Assembly (NCBI GenBank): GCA_027422505.1
Contig: JAPQWV010001346.1
Coordinates: forward strand, 1-64,000
Reading direction: 5' to 3'
Source of the DNA: Craterostigma plantagineum
Lineage: Eukaryota > Streptophyta > Magnoliopsida > Lamiales > Linderniaceae
DNA: 64,000 nt
Positions within the stretch are counted from its first letter, which is position 1. Every line of letters starts with the position of its first letter. Positions 35,651 to 49,139 of this stretch are shown here, in pieces. Made by a program: the position numbers and the translations under genes. The notes below the pieces were generated by a model, which had not been told where the DNA came from, did no database searches, and was given only the letters and a program-made list of their open reading frames with translations.

Positions 35651-36714
35651 CTATGAATCTTTCATCGTATTTTAGGTCCACGGAATCCTGGCGTTAGATT
35701 CGGTTCTTACATTTGCCAATAAATTGGAATACTGTGAAGCACTGCATGGTTCTCAATCGTGATATTATTTATGATATGTTTGACAATATTGTATGACTAT
35801 AAGAATGTCTATGTGTAAGTAATATTGTTTTTTGTGGAGGCTTGAAAATCTTGGGGGCTGAAGAACACATTCATTACATTTTTATTGAAAATGCCTACGT
35901 GTAACACTGTTTTTGTGGAGGACTGAAAAATTGAGGCACTGAAGAACATATTAACATTTCAATTGAACCATAAGAATGTAATGATGGATAAATTGGTGGT
36001 GCTAAACTGATTCGAATATTACAAAAATTACTTAACCAACTACGAATAACAATTTTTGTTGCGATGTATGAGTTATCTAATTATGTTTTTTGAAACAAAT
36101 AATGTAAGTTAATGTTGTACATTATAATAGAATATAAAATATTTTAATAATATATCATATAATATCAAATGAATAAATAATGTATTGTACGATATTCTAA
36201 TACACTATTTGAAAGTTGTTGAAGGTCGACCATTTGAAACCGCGGCATTTGTCTGTTTGGTATTTTGCAACTAATATCCAGCATTCAAAGAAACTGCAAT
36301 GGCGGAAATTGCCTCAGAGGTATTGTCTGTGTTTAATAGTTTGTAAAAAGATTACTGATTGTGCTTCATTTAGTCTGCCTATTGCGAATTTTTCTGTCTA
36401 AATTTATTGTGCTCCTCCGTAGATAGTAAAAGGCGACTGCCCATCATTTTCCTCATTTACAAGTGGGCTACAGTTCTTCCATATACATATATATATATAT
36501 ATATATATTGTGTTTATTAGGCAATCTGTTCGAGATGAATGGTCTTCGGATGTTCTTGCATTCTATTCTATATTGTTGTGTATATAGGTCATATGTTTTC
36601 TGTTATATTTTTGATGTAGATATATTATTCAATCTGTTGGTGACGAATGTTATTCGGATGTTCTTGCATACTGTTCTATAGTTTTGTGTAACAACATGGC
36701 TTTTTAATTTTCAG
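35651..36714. other. AT-rich spacer with (AT)n microsatellite
   Basis: No gene is seen. A run of about 24 alternating A/T bases lies at about 36484-36508. Two imperfect copies of a sequence around TTCGGATGTTCTTGCATWCT lie at about 36545 and 36654. Confidence 0.45.
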
Positions 36715-39589
36715 ACGTTATTAGACAGTCAGCTTCCACAAGATAATAATTTGCCCTGCAAATTAACCCTATGTGCTGACTATAAGGGGGTTAGCAAACT
36801 TATACTGGATGTCCTAAACGCAGCAGAAATGCTTACACGATCTCCATTTGGACAACTCATAGCCTGTGCAAAGACATTCTATTTGTCGAGCCAGCTCATT
36901 TGGTACATGAGGCAAGCTCAGACTCCACTATTTCGTAGGGATGAGCTGTGGATGTTATCAATTCTAGGCCTGTACAGTTCTCACCTATGGAATTCTGTTT
37001 GATTACTGGTTTGAGGTTTTCTGCTGAGCCAGAGGTCGACAAGAATCATGCATTTGCTAGAAGGCACTTTCCAGACACGCAAAAGGTTACGCTGCAGGAC
37101 GCAATTGATAGATTGAGCGAAATAGGATGTACCTCATAGTCTGGTGTCGACATTGAAAGATTAAAAATGGCCAGCGTAGTATTTGTCGTGGGGGTTCTCG
37201 ATCAGCGTGGCTGCTGAACAAATGTGGAGATCAATCCAATGATACTCCACTTAGTGGAGGATTTCGACAACTTCAAAAACTATCCCTTTTGAAAGTATGG
37301 CTATAATACTGTTATGGCATCATTGAAAAGGGACCTTTCGCCGTTTCAAAACATTCAGGGAACAGGTAGTTCAAGAAAGAACCAAACGTTGTGCTTGGGT
37401 GGCTTCGTGCACCCAATTCAGGTAATCTTACACGCCACTACACGAACGATCAGTAGCCTTACATATTTCCGCTATAATGTCATGTAACCCACTGGTATTT
37501 CAAAATAGATCCTTGCTTACGAATGCTTGCAAGGCGTTGCAAGAAAATATGCAACGCGCTTGGATGATGCAGACGGCCCCCTCCCCCGTATTTGCCGATG
37601 GAAGACAAATGCTTGGTCGACGAAACGAGCTCCAACATTGCAAGACATTGACGAAACTGTTAGGAGTCAGAGATTGTCAATAATTTTCTATTGCTACAGC
37701 TCAAGAGGTTGTTGCTGACTATTTTGCCAATAGCAACTTCGATACCATTCCCCGCAGCAAAGGTCTTCAGCAAAACAGCTCACCATCATTGAGAAGCACC
37801 ACTAAAGGTTGTTTGCCGCACACTCCCGTGTTGGACAATGAAGATGTCCAAATTCTGGGCGGGAATAGCAATGAGAGAGCTTTACCTTCACCAACATTAC
37901 AAGATTTCGTCAATGATCTCCAGTTCAGGCGCAAGGGCATGCATGAGAGTCCAAATGTTGGCATTGAGGATAATGCCAACATCGAATCAAATGTTGAGGA
38001 GCTACACTCACCTCCTCATTCACACGTAGATGTTGTGGCTGATATGAATGATTCATGGCCCGTGATTGACGAATGGCAGCACCAGATGACTGATCTGGAC
38101 GACAATGCCAATGTGTCGTGTGATGCTGGAAATGATGGCATGGATACCCATGATGAGTTCATCAACATCCTGGAAAATGAGGTAGGTGGGACTTCTCATG
38201 TTCAGGAGCCGTTTGTTGAAGATGAGTTGGAAAAGAAGCGAGAGACAAGCAAGGTTAATTCTGAGGCGTTGCAGGGTAGTTCGAAAGGAACTAGGAAGGT
38301 CTTGCAACAACTGGAAAAGCTCAGTACATTAGTCGAATACCACACTGAGCAGGTCTTCCAGATGACCAGCCAAGTAAAAGAAGGCTTTCTCGGCTTGAAC
38401 ATACGACTGACTGATATTGAGCATGCTAAACCAACCAGTTACAACAGCTGACAGAAAAGATAGGGAAGATACAATGCACGGAGTGTGGTAAAAATTGTTT
38501 TCCCTGCAGCTAAAAATTGCTTTCTCATTCTTCTAAATGTCTCACATCATATTTCTCTTATAGAGCTAGTTGGGGGCAAGGCAATAGATGAAGGGACTGA
38601 CATTCCACCAGCAAAAAGGCAAAAAGCGTTGGAAAAAAGTGTTGAACTCTCTGCTAGCGCTGCCAGATTTCCATACGGAAAGGCGAATATTGACGAGCCC
38701 ATTCTGTACAAGCTGAAAATGTGGCCAAAAGCAGCTGAGTCTATATAACGCATGGCCACAAATCACTACGTAGTAGGGCTTTATGGATCAGAGTCGAAGC
38801 AAGGATGTTGTAAGTTTACGTTCAACTATTAAATTATGACATATTTCCCACTAAATTTATGTGTGACAGACATCTATAAATATCCATTTTTTCTGAACTT
38901 GGTTACGCGGCATGTCGATGAATGTATGCGCGGATTTATCGAAATGCAGTTGAGGTGTACCAGTCATCTCAAGACCGTTGCATTCATGAACACAATTTTC
39001 AGTCAGTTCATGGAATCAATTCTGTTGTTAATGGAAAGGGTGACTGACCGAACTGAAGCACTTGTTATTGGAAAGTCTGCCCGATGGCCATCATGCAATT
39101 GGAAAGATGCATCGGCAATCGTGCTACATATGAACGTGAACAACAATCATTGGGTGTTGGTTGCTATCTATCCTAAACAACGAGTATTTATGGTGATGGA
39201 TTCAGCAAGATCAGCTGATCCACATTTCACAGAGACACGTGCTGTGCTGAGCAGCACAATTATCATCACCAAGATGTTGCTGCGAGACCTAGGCATTGAA
39301 CGTTCAGATTTATGTTCGACCTTAGGCGTGACAGGCGAATCTCCCAACAAGCTTACAGGTGACATTATACAAATTAATCGATTCATGGACGTTATGTCCA
39401 ATAACCATATGGACCGGTTCTCGCTGCAGCGGAAGATGTGGCGTGCACATGTTGCGGAATGCATTTGGTATGATGTTTCCAGGCGACAATCTATTTGCCA
39501 TAAAATCGTACCAAATAGAAGAATTCAGAAAATATTTGACGGCGTCTATCTACTTTAAATATTGGCATTGGCCTCCCTATAATGAATAG
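36715..39589 (+). pseudogene. DUF1985-Ulp1 (C48 cysteine protease) gene, decayed
   Basis: The DUF1985 part runs from 36715 (FGQLIACAKTFYLSSQLIWY), shifts frame near 36955, continues as VQFSPMEFCLITGLRF, and stops at 37137. A stretch with stops follows, then a 220-codon acidic linker (37789-38451) ending in a coiled-coil-like segment, a Lys-rich piece (38575-38745), and the peptidase. The peptidase has HVDECMRGFIEMQLR, the catalytic His in NNNHWVLV (39148-39150), an Asp in VMDSA near 39197, and the catalytic Cys in RCGVHML (39437-39439) in a shifted frame. The family cleaves SUMO-like conjugates and is often carried by plant transposons. The frameshifts make it inactive unless some breaks are introns. 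Confidence 0.7.
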
Positions 39590-41190
39590 ACATGTTGACG
39601 AACATTGATCTGATGTATGTACTATTTTTGCGATGGGTATATCTGACTGATGTTTGGAACTGCCAATGGGCTATTTTATTTTAACTTTTTTCCTCTTTCC
39701 AATGTTAGATTACTCAATAATCCTAGCTATGATGTTAGGCAATATTTTTATCACAAATGTTTTGTAATCCTACTGAATCATTGTATAGCACTAATTCTGC
39801 TCAAATTATTAGTCATTCTTATCTGAAAGACTGTAAGAAAGCTGCTCACAGTATCAAAATTCATTTAGTACATATAATTGCAGACTGTTAAGTGTATGCC
39901 TGACGCTATAACCAATATTTAAGAACATTACTCGACTGGCTGGCAAATAATTAATTACATATAGATTGGTAAATAACTAATTACAAAGAAATAATTAATT
40001 ACATATAGATTGGTAAATAATATTTCGCAATACAGTTCAATGCAAGACTGGTAAATAACTATTTACATATAGATTAATTGAATTTAAAGGTGTCTCTTCA
40101 AGTATTTTCATGGTAACATATATTAAGCAGCTGATATATGGACTGACTTTTGCTTTCAAGGTGTTTGAAGGGCTTCTGAATGACAGAGATCATTTAACTC
40201 GCACAACACCTCAACCTTGGAACAAAATAAAAATCTGTTGTTATGGGCGCAAATCTGCATAGTTTTTTAAAAAAAAATGTTCTGACAATCTTCACAGGAC
40301 AATTGTCGAACTAATCGAAAGGACTGATCAGAAGATAAATTATTGTACAGGCTATGAAGAGCAGGAATACAGAACATCACAGTGGAATTGTGAGAGTATT
40401 ACGTATCACCTTCAAAGGACAGTGGCGGGTTTTGACAAACAAGGTGCTGATGTGAGCGCAAGACTTCACACGATAAATGCAACAGTTGTTAATGTAACTA
40501 TAATGCAACTATTTTACGGGCCTGCTGAACCACACATGAGCATAGGAATATTAGCTTGACATTTTCTACTGTTTATATTCAGGAAATGTTGTCAATGACC
40601 AACACCAAACCACATGTGTTGATTTGCACACGCATACTGCCTCAGAGGTTCTCAAGAATGACAAATATAGTGAGCGTATTCAATTTCAGAATAGAGGGAA
40701 TAAGGAAGGCAAACTGCATTGTCAATCGCACAAGACAAATATTGGTAATTTACTTCAATCTAAATGTTGTTTGCTTTATTTATTACAAAATTACTTTGGT
40801 AAAATATATTTTGTATTAATAAAATGAAGATAGTTATTCATTCAGAGCCGTTCTTTTCATCTAATGTGGTATACGATCAAGCTAAACACGCAAGGCAAAT
40901 CCGCATCGAAATTTTAGATAGTAGACGTCATTAAACAACAAACGCTGGAACATACAAGTATGGCACAAGGTTGGGCATCATATTTGTGCATAAAGTAGTT
41001 CCCATCATACATTAAATAGCAGGTTCATTATGTAACCAAAAATTTTCATGCATACGGCGAGCGTTAACATTTCATGTGCTAAATTATTGAAAAATCAAAC
41101 CAAACGGCAAAGACCAGTAATTGCTTCACAAGGAGGTTCGCATGTTTATCAAATGATAATTCACCAAATAAGTTTTCCAGAATTGTTTGA
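39590..41190. other. Spacer between Ulp1 and Helitron Rep pseudogenes
   Basis: Short ORFs only (such as 40556-40819) with no recognised domain. AT-rich direct repeats of ATTAATTACATATAGATTGGTAAATAA type lie at about 39950-40080. The start of the Helitron could lie in this stretch, but no TC terminus was identified. Confidence 0.4.
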
Positions 41191-42613
41191 AGTCTGCTGA
41201 CTTTTAGATGAATATTTTGCAGAACATAGAAATACACATTACAAAAAGAAGAACTTCTGCATTGCCATTTTGTAATGCATTGCTTTGGAAAGCTGAGTCG
41301 ACAAAGGGGACAGGACAACTTAGTAATCGCCAACTTTCTATTTGTTGTGGCCAGGGTCGTGTGTCATTACCCCCACTACGTCAAGCGCCTCAATACCTAC
41401 TAAACAAGTTCTCAGAACATAGTTTTTCCGACAATATATCGGGGCCTATAATTCAATTCTGGCGTTCACGTCTGTGGGAGCAAAAGTCGAGTCATCAGTG
41501 AAGCAGAAGTCAGGTGCAAACGTTTATCGGATTCACGGACAAAACTATCATAACATAGGTTCCTTGCTGCCTGTTGAAGGCGATAGACCGAGATTCGCTC
41601 AGTTATACATTTACGACACTGCAAATGAATTTTCTAACCGCATGAATACACTGACGCCCGCAAGTTCTGAGAATTTAGGCGCAGACGTTGTTGCACAGCT
41701 AATCAAGATTATGGATGAAAATAGCGAACTTGCAGAAGTGTTAGAATGGCAAGAGACAGATACGAAGCGGGAGAACAACGAAATTTTCAATAAGGTTGGT
41801 AGGTCGTGCATGCCAAGACAGGCAATACGATCTTCCAACTTCTGAAGAAATTACTGGACTTATAGTTGGCGACTTGCCTATGACAAACGGGCAACGCGAT
41901 GTAATTGTTCAAATGAAGACAGACCAACTTCTGAGAATAAGCGAGTTACATCCGTCGTTCATGGCAATGCAATACTCGTTGTTATTACCATTTGGCGTGA
42001 TTGGATTCCATAACCAAATTCCTATACAGTGAAAGAGTTCATTCATCATTAAAAAGAATGTTCGTAACTATGCGTGAGTTTTACGATTACCAGCTACAGA
42101 CGAGGTCGACCGAAGGGAGAGAATCGCTCAAGGAGGTCATTTATTTCATCAGTACGTTGTTGATGCATACACGGATGTCGAACAAGAACGGTTGTGTTGG
42201 CTAAGAAATAACCAACAAATATTGAGGGCGGACGTTTACAACAATATATGAAGTGCAGTTTCAAGAGGAGAAACGAATGCAAAAACTGTTGGGAAAAAAG
42301 TTTTCTGTCGTCTTTTGCAGGATCCTAGGTATATGGTAGAAAATTATCATGACGCACTTGCTTTATGCATATGGTGTGGCAATCCTCATCTATACATAAC
42401 CATTACTGCCAACCCAAAATTGGACGAAATTGGCCTCCATCTACAGAAGTATGCAAACGACATTTCAAATGACAGGCCAGACTTACAATCCAGATTATTC
42501 AAGATAAAACTGTTACAGTTAATAGAAGATATCAGAAGACGTTTCTTCAAAAGTTGCAAAGCATGTATGTAATTCAAATATGTTTAACACTCATTTACGG
42601 GAATAATAGTATA

Positions 42614-42856
42614 CTCCCTCTGTCCCAAATCATTTTATACATTTTACTATATCGGGCGTCCCGTTCCCTTTTGTACATTTCTTTTATAGCAAAAAACTAC
42701 CACAAATAATCAATATAATAATGTTAAATACTCTTAAAAGACGTGTCAAAATATACACATTTTTACCTTTTAATTGTACTATATTATTAAAAATATTCAG
42801 TTTCTTAAAAACCATGTCGAACCACAAATGTCCATAACCCTTTGGGACAGAGGGAG
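42614..42856. mobile_element. Stowaway MITE (Tc1/mariner), 243 bp
   Basis: The ends CTCCCTCTGTCCCAAA and (complement) CTCCCTCTGTCCCAAA are identical, flanked by TA on both sides. It sits in the Helitron Rep pseudogene between two Rep domains. It is non-coding. Confidence 0.88.
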
Positions 42857-43910
42857 TATCATTTTTCCACATCTTTTTTCCTCACAAAAAAATGTAGTCT
42901 TCAGTTTCACCTGCTCTGTTCAGTTATATGGCATCTTTACAATCATGCATGTTTATTGTCGTTCTTCTTCCTTACATGTTTCTTTACTTATACATTAAGC
43001 GTTGACACTTTTTCCGTTGTTTTTATTTTCCCAAAACAATGTAGTTTTGTATACAATTGAATTTCAGAAGCGTGGATTGCCCCATGCACATACGTTGGTT
43101 TGGTTGAATCGAAGTGGAACGGAACCAACTCCAGCGGAGGTCGATGAAATAATTTCGGAAGAAATTCCTGACCGTCAAATTGATGAAGAAGGATATACTT
43201 TAGTTGAACACTTTATGATGCATGGACCGTGTGGTTTTGAAGGCATGAACTCACCCTGCATGGAAAAGAACAAATGCAAAAAGCATTTCCCAAAACAGTA
43301 CAACAGCCGTACGACAATTGATGATGCTGGGATATCTGGTACAGGCGAAGGAGGAATGAAACCAGGTATGTAGTTAAAAAGAATGTTGTCATGGACAACG
43401 GATACGTAGTCCCGCACAATATACAACTGCTGAAAAGGTACAAGGCGCACATTAATGTAGGGTGGTGCAACACGAGTAGGGCTATTAAGTATCTGTTCAA
43501 GTACATCACAAAAGGTGTAGACAAGGCCACAATGATAATTGAAAATCTGGTAAATCCAATGAACCAGCTGCCCAGAAATGTGATGAAATTGCAAGATACC
43601 TTTATTGTAGATATATGTCGGCCTGTGAAGCTATGTGGAGAATATTTGCATTTGGCATGCACTACAGAACGCCAGCAGTTACCACGTCATTTGGAGGGAG
43701 AACAAAGTTTAGTATACGATGAGTCTGTTGACCTCAACAATATGTTGAACAGAGATGGCATACACAAAACTATAATGACGGAATGGATGGAAACAAACAA
43801 ACACAGTCAAGAGGCAAAAATCTTACTTATTTCAATTCCCATCAAAATTTGTATGGAAGGCCTAGAAGAAGAGTTGGACACCACGGAAGAAAGAATTTGT
43901 CATTGGTAGG

Positions 43911-44417
43911 TAGGGGTGTTCGTTCGGTACAAACCGATCCGAACCGAACCGAAATTTCGGTCCCCCATTTCCAAAACCGAATACCGTACCGAATTTCTCG
44001 GTTCGGTATTCGGTTATTACCGAATTGTTTTCGGTTAATTCGGTTTTTTACCGAATTAACCGAATTTTCAATAAAAAAAATGAATTTTAGTTATATTTAA
44101 ATTAATATATATATTTTTTTGGGTTTGTAAAAGAAAGTTATATTAAATATATATTAATTTAAATATTACTGAAAATTCATTTTTAATATATAATTTAATA
44201 AAATATAGTTATATTTTTATTATTAATAAAATATAATATATTTTAATTTTTAAATTTCACCGAATTACCGAAAATCCAAAACCCATACCGAACCGAATTA
44301 CCGCATTTTTTTTAATAACCGAATACCGAACCGAATTTTTCGGTTCGGTTCGGTTTTGTACCGAATTTTTTGTTTTTCGGTTATTCGGCTCGGTTAACCG
44401 AATAACGCACACCCCTA
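43911..44417. mobile_element. hAT-type MITE, 507 bp
   Basis: The ends TAGGGGTGTTCGTTCGG and (complement) TAGGGGTGTGCGTTATTCGG are inverted. The flanking 8-mers TTGGTAGG (43903-43910) and TTGGTAAG (44418-44425) differ by one base. The interior is made of CCGAACCGAA/TTCGGTTCGG words and AT-rich spacer. It lies in the Rep pseudogene just 5' of the helicase part. Confidence 0.8.
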
Positions 44418-45569
44418 TTGGTAAGGTAGTTAACATACATCCAACTGCGGTGAGATATATTACATTAAGATGTTATTGACAATCGCTAGGGGGCCCACGT
44501 CGTATAAAAGACACACGTTCGGTAAATGGTGAAGTCCCCCCAACTTTAGAGAAGCATGCTATAGAAGGGGATTATTAGACGGAGACTCAGAGTGGCATCG
44601 TGCAATGGATGAAGCTGCGCAATGGGCTACACCGAATCAGATTCGACAGCTTTTTGTTACATTACTGATTTTCTGTGAAGTAACCAACCCCCTCAATTTG
44701 TGGAATAGCTTCTGGAAAACTCTGTCAGAAGACATACCACTGCGGCAAAAACGATTATTTGGTTCACAGAAATGCATCTTACAGACGACCACGTAAATAA
44801 CTATGCACTGGTTGATATCGAAAAACTGATGATACGGAAACTCAAAACTCTTTCTGACTTCCCTCCAATGCCACTGCCATCAAAGAACGTGCTAAAAGAT
44901 CTCAACAACAGGTTATTAATGGAAACGCTGAGGAGACCGATGTTGAGCATCAGCGTCTTATTGCGACCTTGAATGAAGAGCAACATAACATATTCAGCGA
45001 AGTCATCGACTCGGTTGCAAACAACAGTGGACACTTGTTCTTTCTGTATGGTCTTGGAGGAACAGGGAAGACACATGTTTAAAATACAATCATTACAAAA
45101 TTAAGGTCTGCAAATCAGATTGTAATATCAGTTGCATCACCAGGTATTGCAGCTTTGGTACTACCAAGTGGAAGAACTGCACATTCAAGGTTCAAGATCC
45201 CTATTATACTACAACAGAACTCCATGTGCGACATTAAGCAAGGGACGATGTTGGCTGAACTGTTGGTGCAAGCAAAATTGATCATCTGGGATGACGCGCC
45301 GATGACAAACAAGTAAGCTTTTGAGGCATTGGATAGAACTACGAGGGACCTGATGTCCAAAATGACTGAGAACTATCAGGGCAAGCCATTTGGTGGAAAT
45401 AGGGGTGGGACCGGGTCGGGTTTTTCGGGTATTTGGTTTTTCGGGTCGGGTACTCGACATGTGCGGGTTTTAATTTTGATACCGACCCCGGCCCGGCAAA
45501 AATCAGGTACCCAAAACCGATTGTCGGGTTCGGGTCGGGTTCGGGTACCCTATTCGCAATTCAATTTTC

Positions 45570-46200
45570 TTTTTTACTCAAAACGGCCAAATTATTACAA
45601 AATTAACTCCAAACATCGAGTATCCACTGATTCTTACAATGCATATAATGTTAATAACCTTGAAGCCATTGTGGATCCAACAATTGAAAGCAAACATGAA
45701 ATCCCTAAACTTACAAAATTAGGGTTCATCAAAAACATACTGGGAGGATCTTTACAAAATTTAAAAACTAAACAAAACCAAATGATACATGACTTTGCCA
45801 ACCTATCGAACCATAGAACATGGTACTTGGTGTTGTTAAACCTATTAGTCCAGTTATCAAACTGTAAACAGACTCTCGTTCGACGGTAGTTCAGCCAATA
45901 TACCAAAAATAAAAATTATTTTTGTGATCGTTTTAGAATTAAATCATCGAATACAAGGGTTTTTACATAATAAAATTTTTCATTCAATTAATTCGATCGG
46001 TAACAGCCATTGCCCTCAAACGCCTTCCTTTAGGCAACACGGGCTTGCCAAGAGCCGACACAGAATTTATCAAATCAAATTTTCTTACAACCTTTATCCA
46101 AAATTTAATTCTTTAAATCGATTTTCAAAAGATTTAATATATACATCATATTAATATATATATATATGTATATATATCTAAATATGACGTAAAACCATGA
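45570..46200. other. Unassigned stretch inside the hAT element
   Basis: A 186-codon plus-strand ORF (45329-45889) begins in the helicase and crosses the hAT end, so it is not a gene. On the minus strand 45634-45906 is open but unrecognised. It may be hAT interior or the leader side of the viral insertion; no tRNA-Met primer site was found to settle this. Confidence 0.35.
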
Positions 46201-46600
46201 TTAGAGTATTAAGGCATCTTGGTGTAGTTTAACGTTTAAGTTTAGCCTTCCATTAAGGCTTGATCAAACAAAAATATAAAAGAGATAAAACTTACTTGAA
46301 TAAGAAGTAGATGCAAACCCGGAACTTTCTTCAACTTATTTTATAGAAGAGAGAGTGAGATGTTACAAGAGTGCGTAAGAAAAACGCATACAAAGCAAAT
46401 GGCTAAAAGCCATATTTAAAGACAAAAAAATTAAAATACAAAAGAGTCAAAAGAAGGAATTATGATTCCAGCTGGCCTCCATCTTGTTCTTGATTCCTCT
46501 TTGTTGTTGTCGGCCAATACTTTATAAAAGTAAGTTACTTTGTCTTCATGCTAAATTTTTAGCCGGTAGTGGATCCATCATTCTTTGTCTTCATGCTAAA
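46200..46600 (-). promoter_or_regulatory. Candidate promoter region of the endogenous pararetrovirus
   Basis: Beyond the 3' end of the viral coding region on the minus strand there is a non-coding stretch with CTATAAAATAAG (46346-46335), a TATA-box-like site, and TTACGCACTC upstream of it. In Caulimoviridae the pregenomic promoter lies between the end of the last ORF and the leader. The position fits; activity is not shown by sequence. Confidence 0.4.
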
Positions 46601-46621
46601 TTTTTCATAGTTCATCCGATT

Positions 46622-47413
46622 TTAATAATATCCTCCAGCATATGATGCTGTATCAAGATACCTTTCCATTAAATCCCAAGGTTGATCTTTCCATTTAAAA
46701 CCGTTTTCACTTAAGAAGAGTATAACTTCTTTAGGTGAAGTTTGCTCATATATAAATTCTGGATCATCAATTTCATCATCTGCTACAATTTTAGCATATG
46801 AAGTCGTACCTTCTTGAGCCTTTTGTTCCTTATATTTAAGGAATTCTTTATACATTTGATGGTCTTGAGTACACATGTTGCTCGAAGACGAAGAGAGATT
46901 CTCTCTGAAAAGTTTTCTATTACCATGCTGAACAATAGGCCTACCACCTCTACCACCTCTATTAGAGGGATAGTCTTTCCCATATTGGGACATACCTGCA
47001 AAATTCATTGAATAAATTCTCTTGTAAGAAAATCTGGAAGGCTATTATCACTTCCTTTAAATAATTTCAAAATCGAATGGAGCTAAATGAGCTTGCCATC
47101 TCGCAAACATTTGTTTTGAGACATCATGCTTAAAATCTTTCATAAACATGAATTTTGCAGCTTGACAATCTGTTTTTATTAGAAACTTTTGATTATATAA
47201 ATCATCTTGAAATTTAAGAACACACTTAACAATAGCAAGTACTTCTCTAGCTATAGTAGCATAATTTTTCTGCGCATTATTCCATTTCCCGGAATGGAAT
47301 CTTACTAAATATTCTATCTTATCATCTGGAGAAACTTGTTTTAAGATTTCTCCAAAACCTAAATCAGACGCATCTGTCTCAATAATTTTTTGCCAATTAG
47401 GGTTAGCAAGCAT
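46622..47413 (-). pseudogene. Endogenous petuvirus-like RNase H and C-terminal polyprotein segment
   Basis: On the minus strand, RNase H is recognisable at 47413-47057 (IIETDASDLGFGEIL, then NYATIAREVLAIVKC and FLIKTDCQAAKF, giving the acidic metal-binding residues). A frame change leads into 47008-46622, a Gly/Arg-containing tail ending near SYAGGYY, which matches the end of Caulimoviridae polyproteins in position. The enzyme would degrade RNA in RNA-DNA hybrids. The break between the two frames, at about 47010-47060, prevents a continuous product. Confidence 0.75.
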
Positions 47414-47539
47414 AAGACATGGTAAATGCGTAACTTTATTCTTGATTTTCTTAACTGCTTCAGTGTGACTATTTGTCCACTGGCAATGAATCTTTTTTAA
47501 CCTATCATATAAAATAGAGTTGTCAATCGCGAGATTTTT

Positions 47540-48975
47540 TTAGTAAGGAGAAATATAACTAGGACTCCCTAAAAATCTCTGAAGCTGAGTTTTATCAATA
47601 ATTTGATCTGAAAATTTAGATGCAAACTCAATACTTCTATTAATAGGATTAACATTACCTTTTTCAATGGTATGTCCTAAAAATCTAATTTTAGTTTGAA
47701 ATAAAACCATTTTTTGGCTGGATATAACCAATCCATTTTGAATAACAAGTTTCTTAAAAATATTAAGATGTTTAAAATGAGTTTCAATATCTTTAGAAAA
47801 GATTAAAATATCATCAATATAAACGATAATAAAATTACTATAAGGAATAAATATGTCGTTCATGATATTTTGAAATTCAGAAGGAGCGTTTTTCAAACCA
47901 AAAGGCATAACGTTCCATTCAAACTGTCCAATCGGGACTGTAAAGGCAGTTTTATATCTATCCTTTCCAGAAAATTGAATTTGCCAAAAACCTGATTTTA
48001 AATCAAATTTTGAAAATATAATGGCATTAAATAATCTATCTAAAAGATCCTTTTATTAGGAATAGGATACCTAATCCATTTTAAAACCTTATTTAATGGT
48101 TTATAATTAATAACTAACATGGGTGCTCCTCTTTCTTTTTCAGCATGATTACTAACATAAAATACAGTGCACAACCAAGGTGATTTTGAATGTTTTATTA
48201 AACCTTTCTGTAAAAGAGAAGCTATTTCTTTTTTACACAATTCTAATAATTCAGAATTCATTTGACAAGGGCGAGCTTTAGTGGGAATATTTTTCTCACT
48301 AAAATCATCTTCATAGGGTAAAGAAACTATATGTTTCTTTATATTCCAAAAAGCATTAGGAAGATCGTTACATATTTGCAACGTAAATTCATTATGTAAT
48401 AATTTAATTTTTTCTTGTAACTTAGGATTCTGAAGTTTATCTTCAATCGTAAGTATATTAATTTTTTGCTTTAGGTAATTTACCTGATTTTCTTTTGCTT
48501 TAATAAGAATAGAATCCTTAATTACGCTAAGAATCCTAGAAAAAGGTTCAGTAATAAATTCAAAGTAAACTTCTTTATTTTCGAAGCTTCCTTTAAATCC
48601 ATATTCGTCAATATTTTTTAAAGACAATATTTTCCTAAGGAACGGAGTACCAAGAATTACTTGGTTCGTAATATTTTTAACCAGCAAAAATAATGTAGGA
48701 ATACAAACCTTATTTTTACAAATAAAAGCCTTACAAATTTTATAATTTATTTGCAATTTTTCTCCGCTTACCGAGCTAAGAGCATGAGTTGTTTTGTGAA
48801 AGTATTGAGTAGGAATTATTCCTTCTTGGATGCAGTTTAAATCCGCTCCACTATCAATTAAAGCTATAAGATTTTTCTGAAAATTTCCATCAATTAATAA
48901 TGATATTTTTACTAAACATTTTTGAGAAGTTATTATCATTTTCGACATTTTCTGAAATATTAGTGAATTCTTCAT
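47540..48975 (-). pseudogene. Endogenous petuvirus-like protease and reverse transcriptase
   Basis: On the minus strand, 48975-48040 holds an aspartic protease (ALIDSGADLNCI near 48850) followed by the first RT blocks (KGLIKHSKSPWLCTVFYVSN, VINYKPLN). After a break between about 48040 and 47910, the RT palm continues as MPFGLKNAPSEFQNIMN with the YIDD active site at 47822-47811, and ends near 47540 with a stop. The protease-RT-RNase H order with no integrase, and the detailed RT motifs, point to Caulimoviridae, best to Petuvirus or close relatives. At least two frame breaks are present. These are old copies in the host genome. Confidence 0.8.
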
Positions 48976-49139
48976 AAGATTTAGATTCTTCGATTATTTC
49001 TTTTCCATTTTCTAATTTAGAAAATCTTCTTTCTAAATCTATATGACTTAGTTTTAAATTTTTAATTTCGATTTTAAGATTTGAAATTTCTGATGTTATC
49101 TTTAATATTAGTAGGAAATTCATAGTTTTTAGTTTTATT

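Noticed and set aside
45329..45889. 186-codon ORF running from the helicase into the hAT element
   Set aside because: It crosses a clear transposon border and its middle is the CGGGTCGGG arm, so it is a chance fusion frame.
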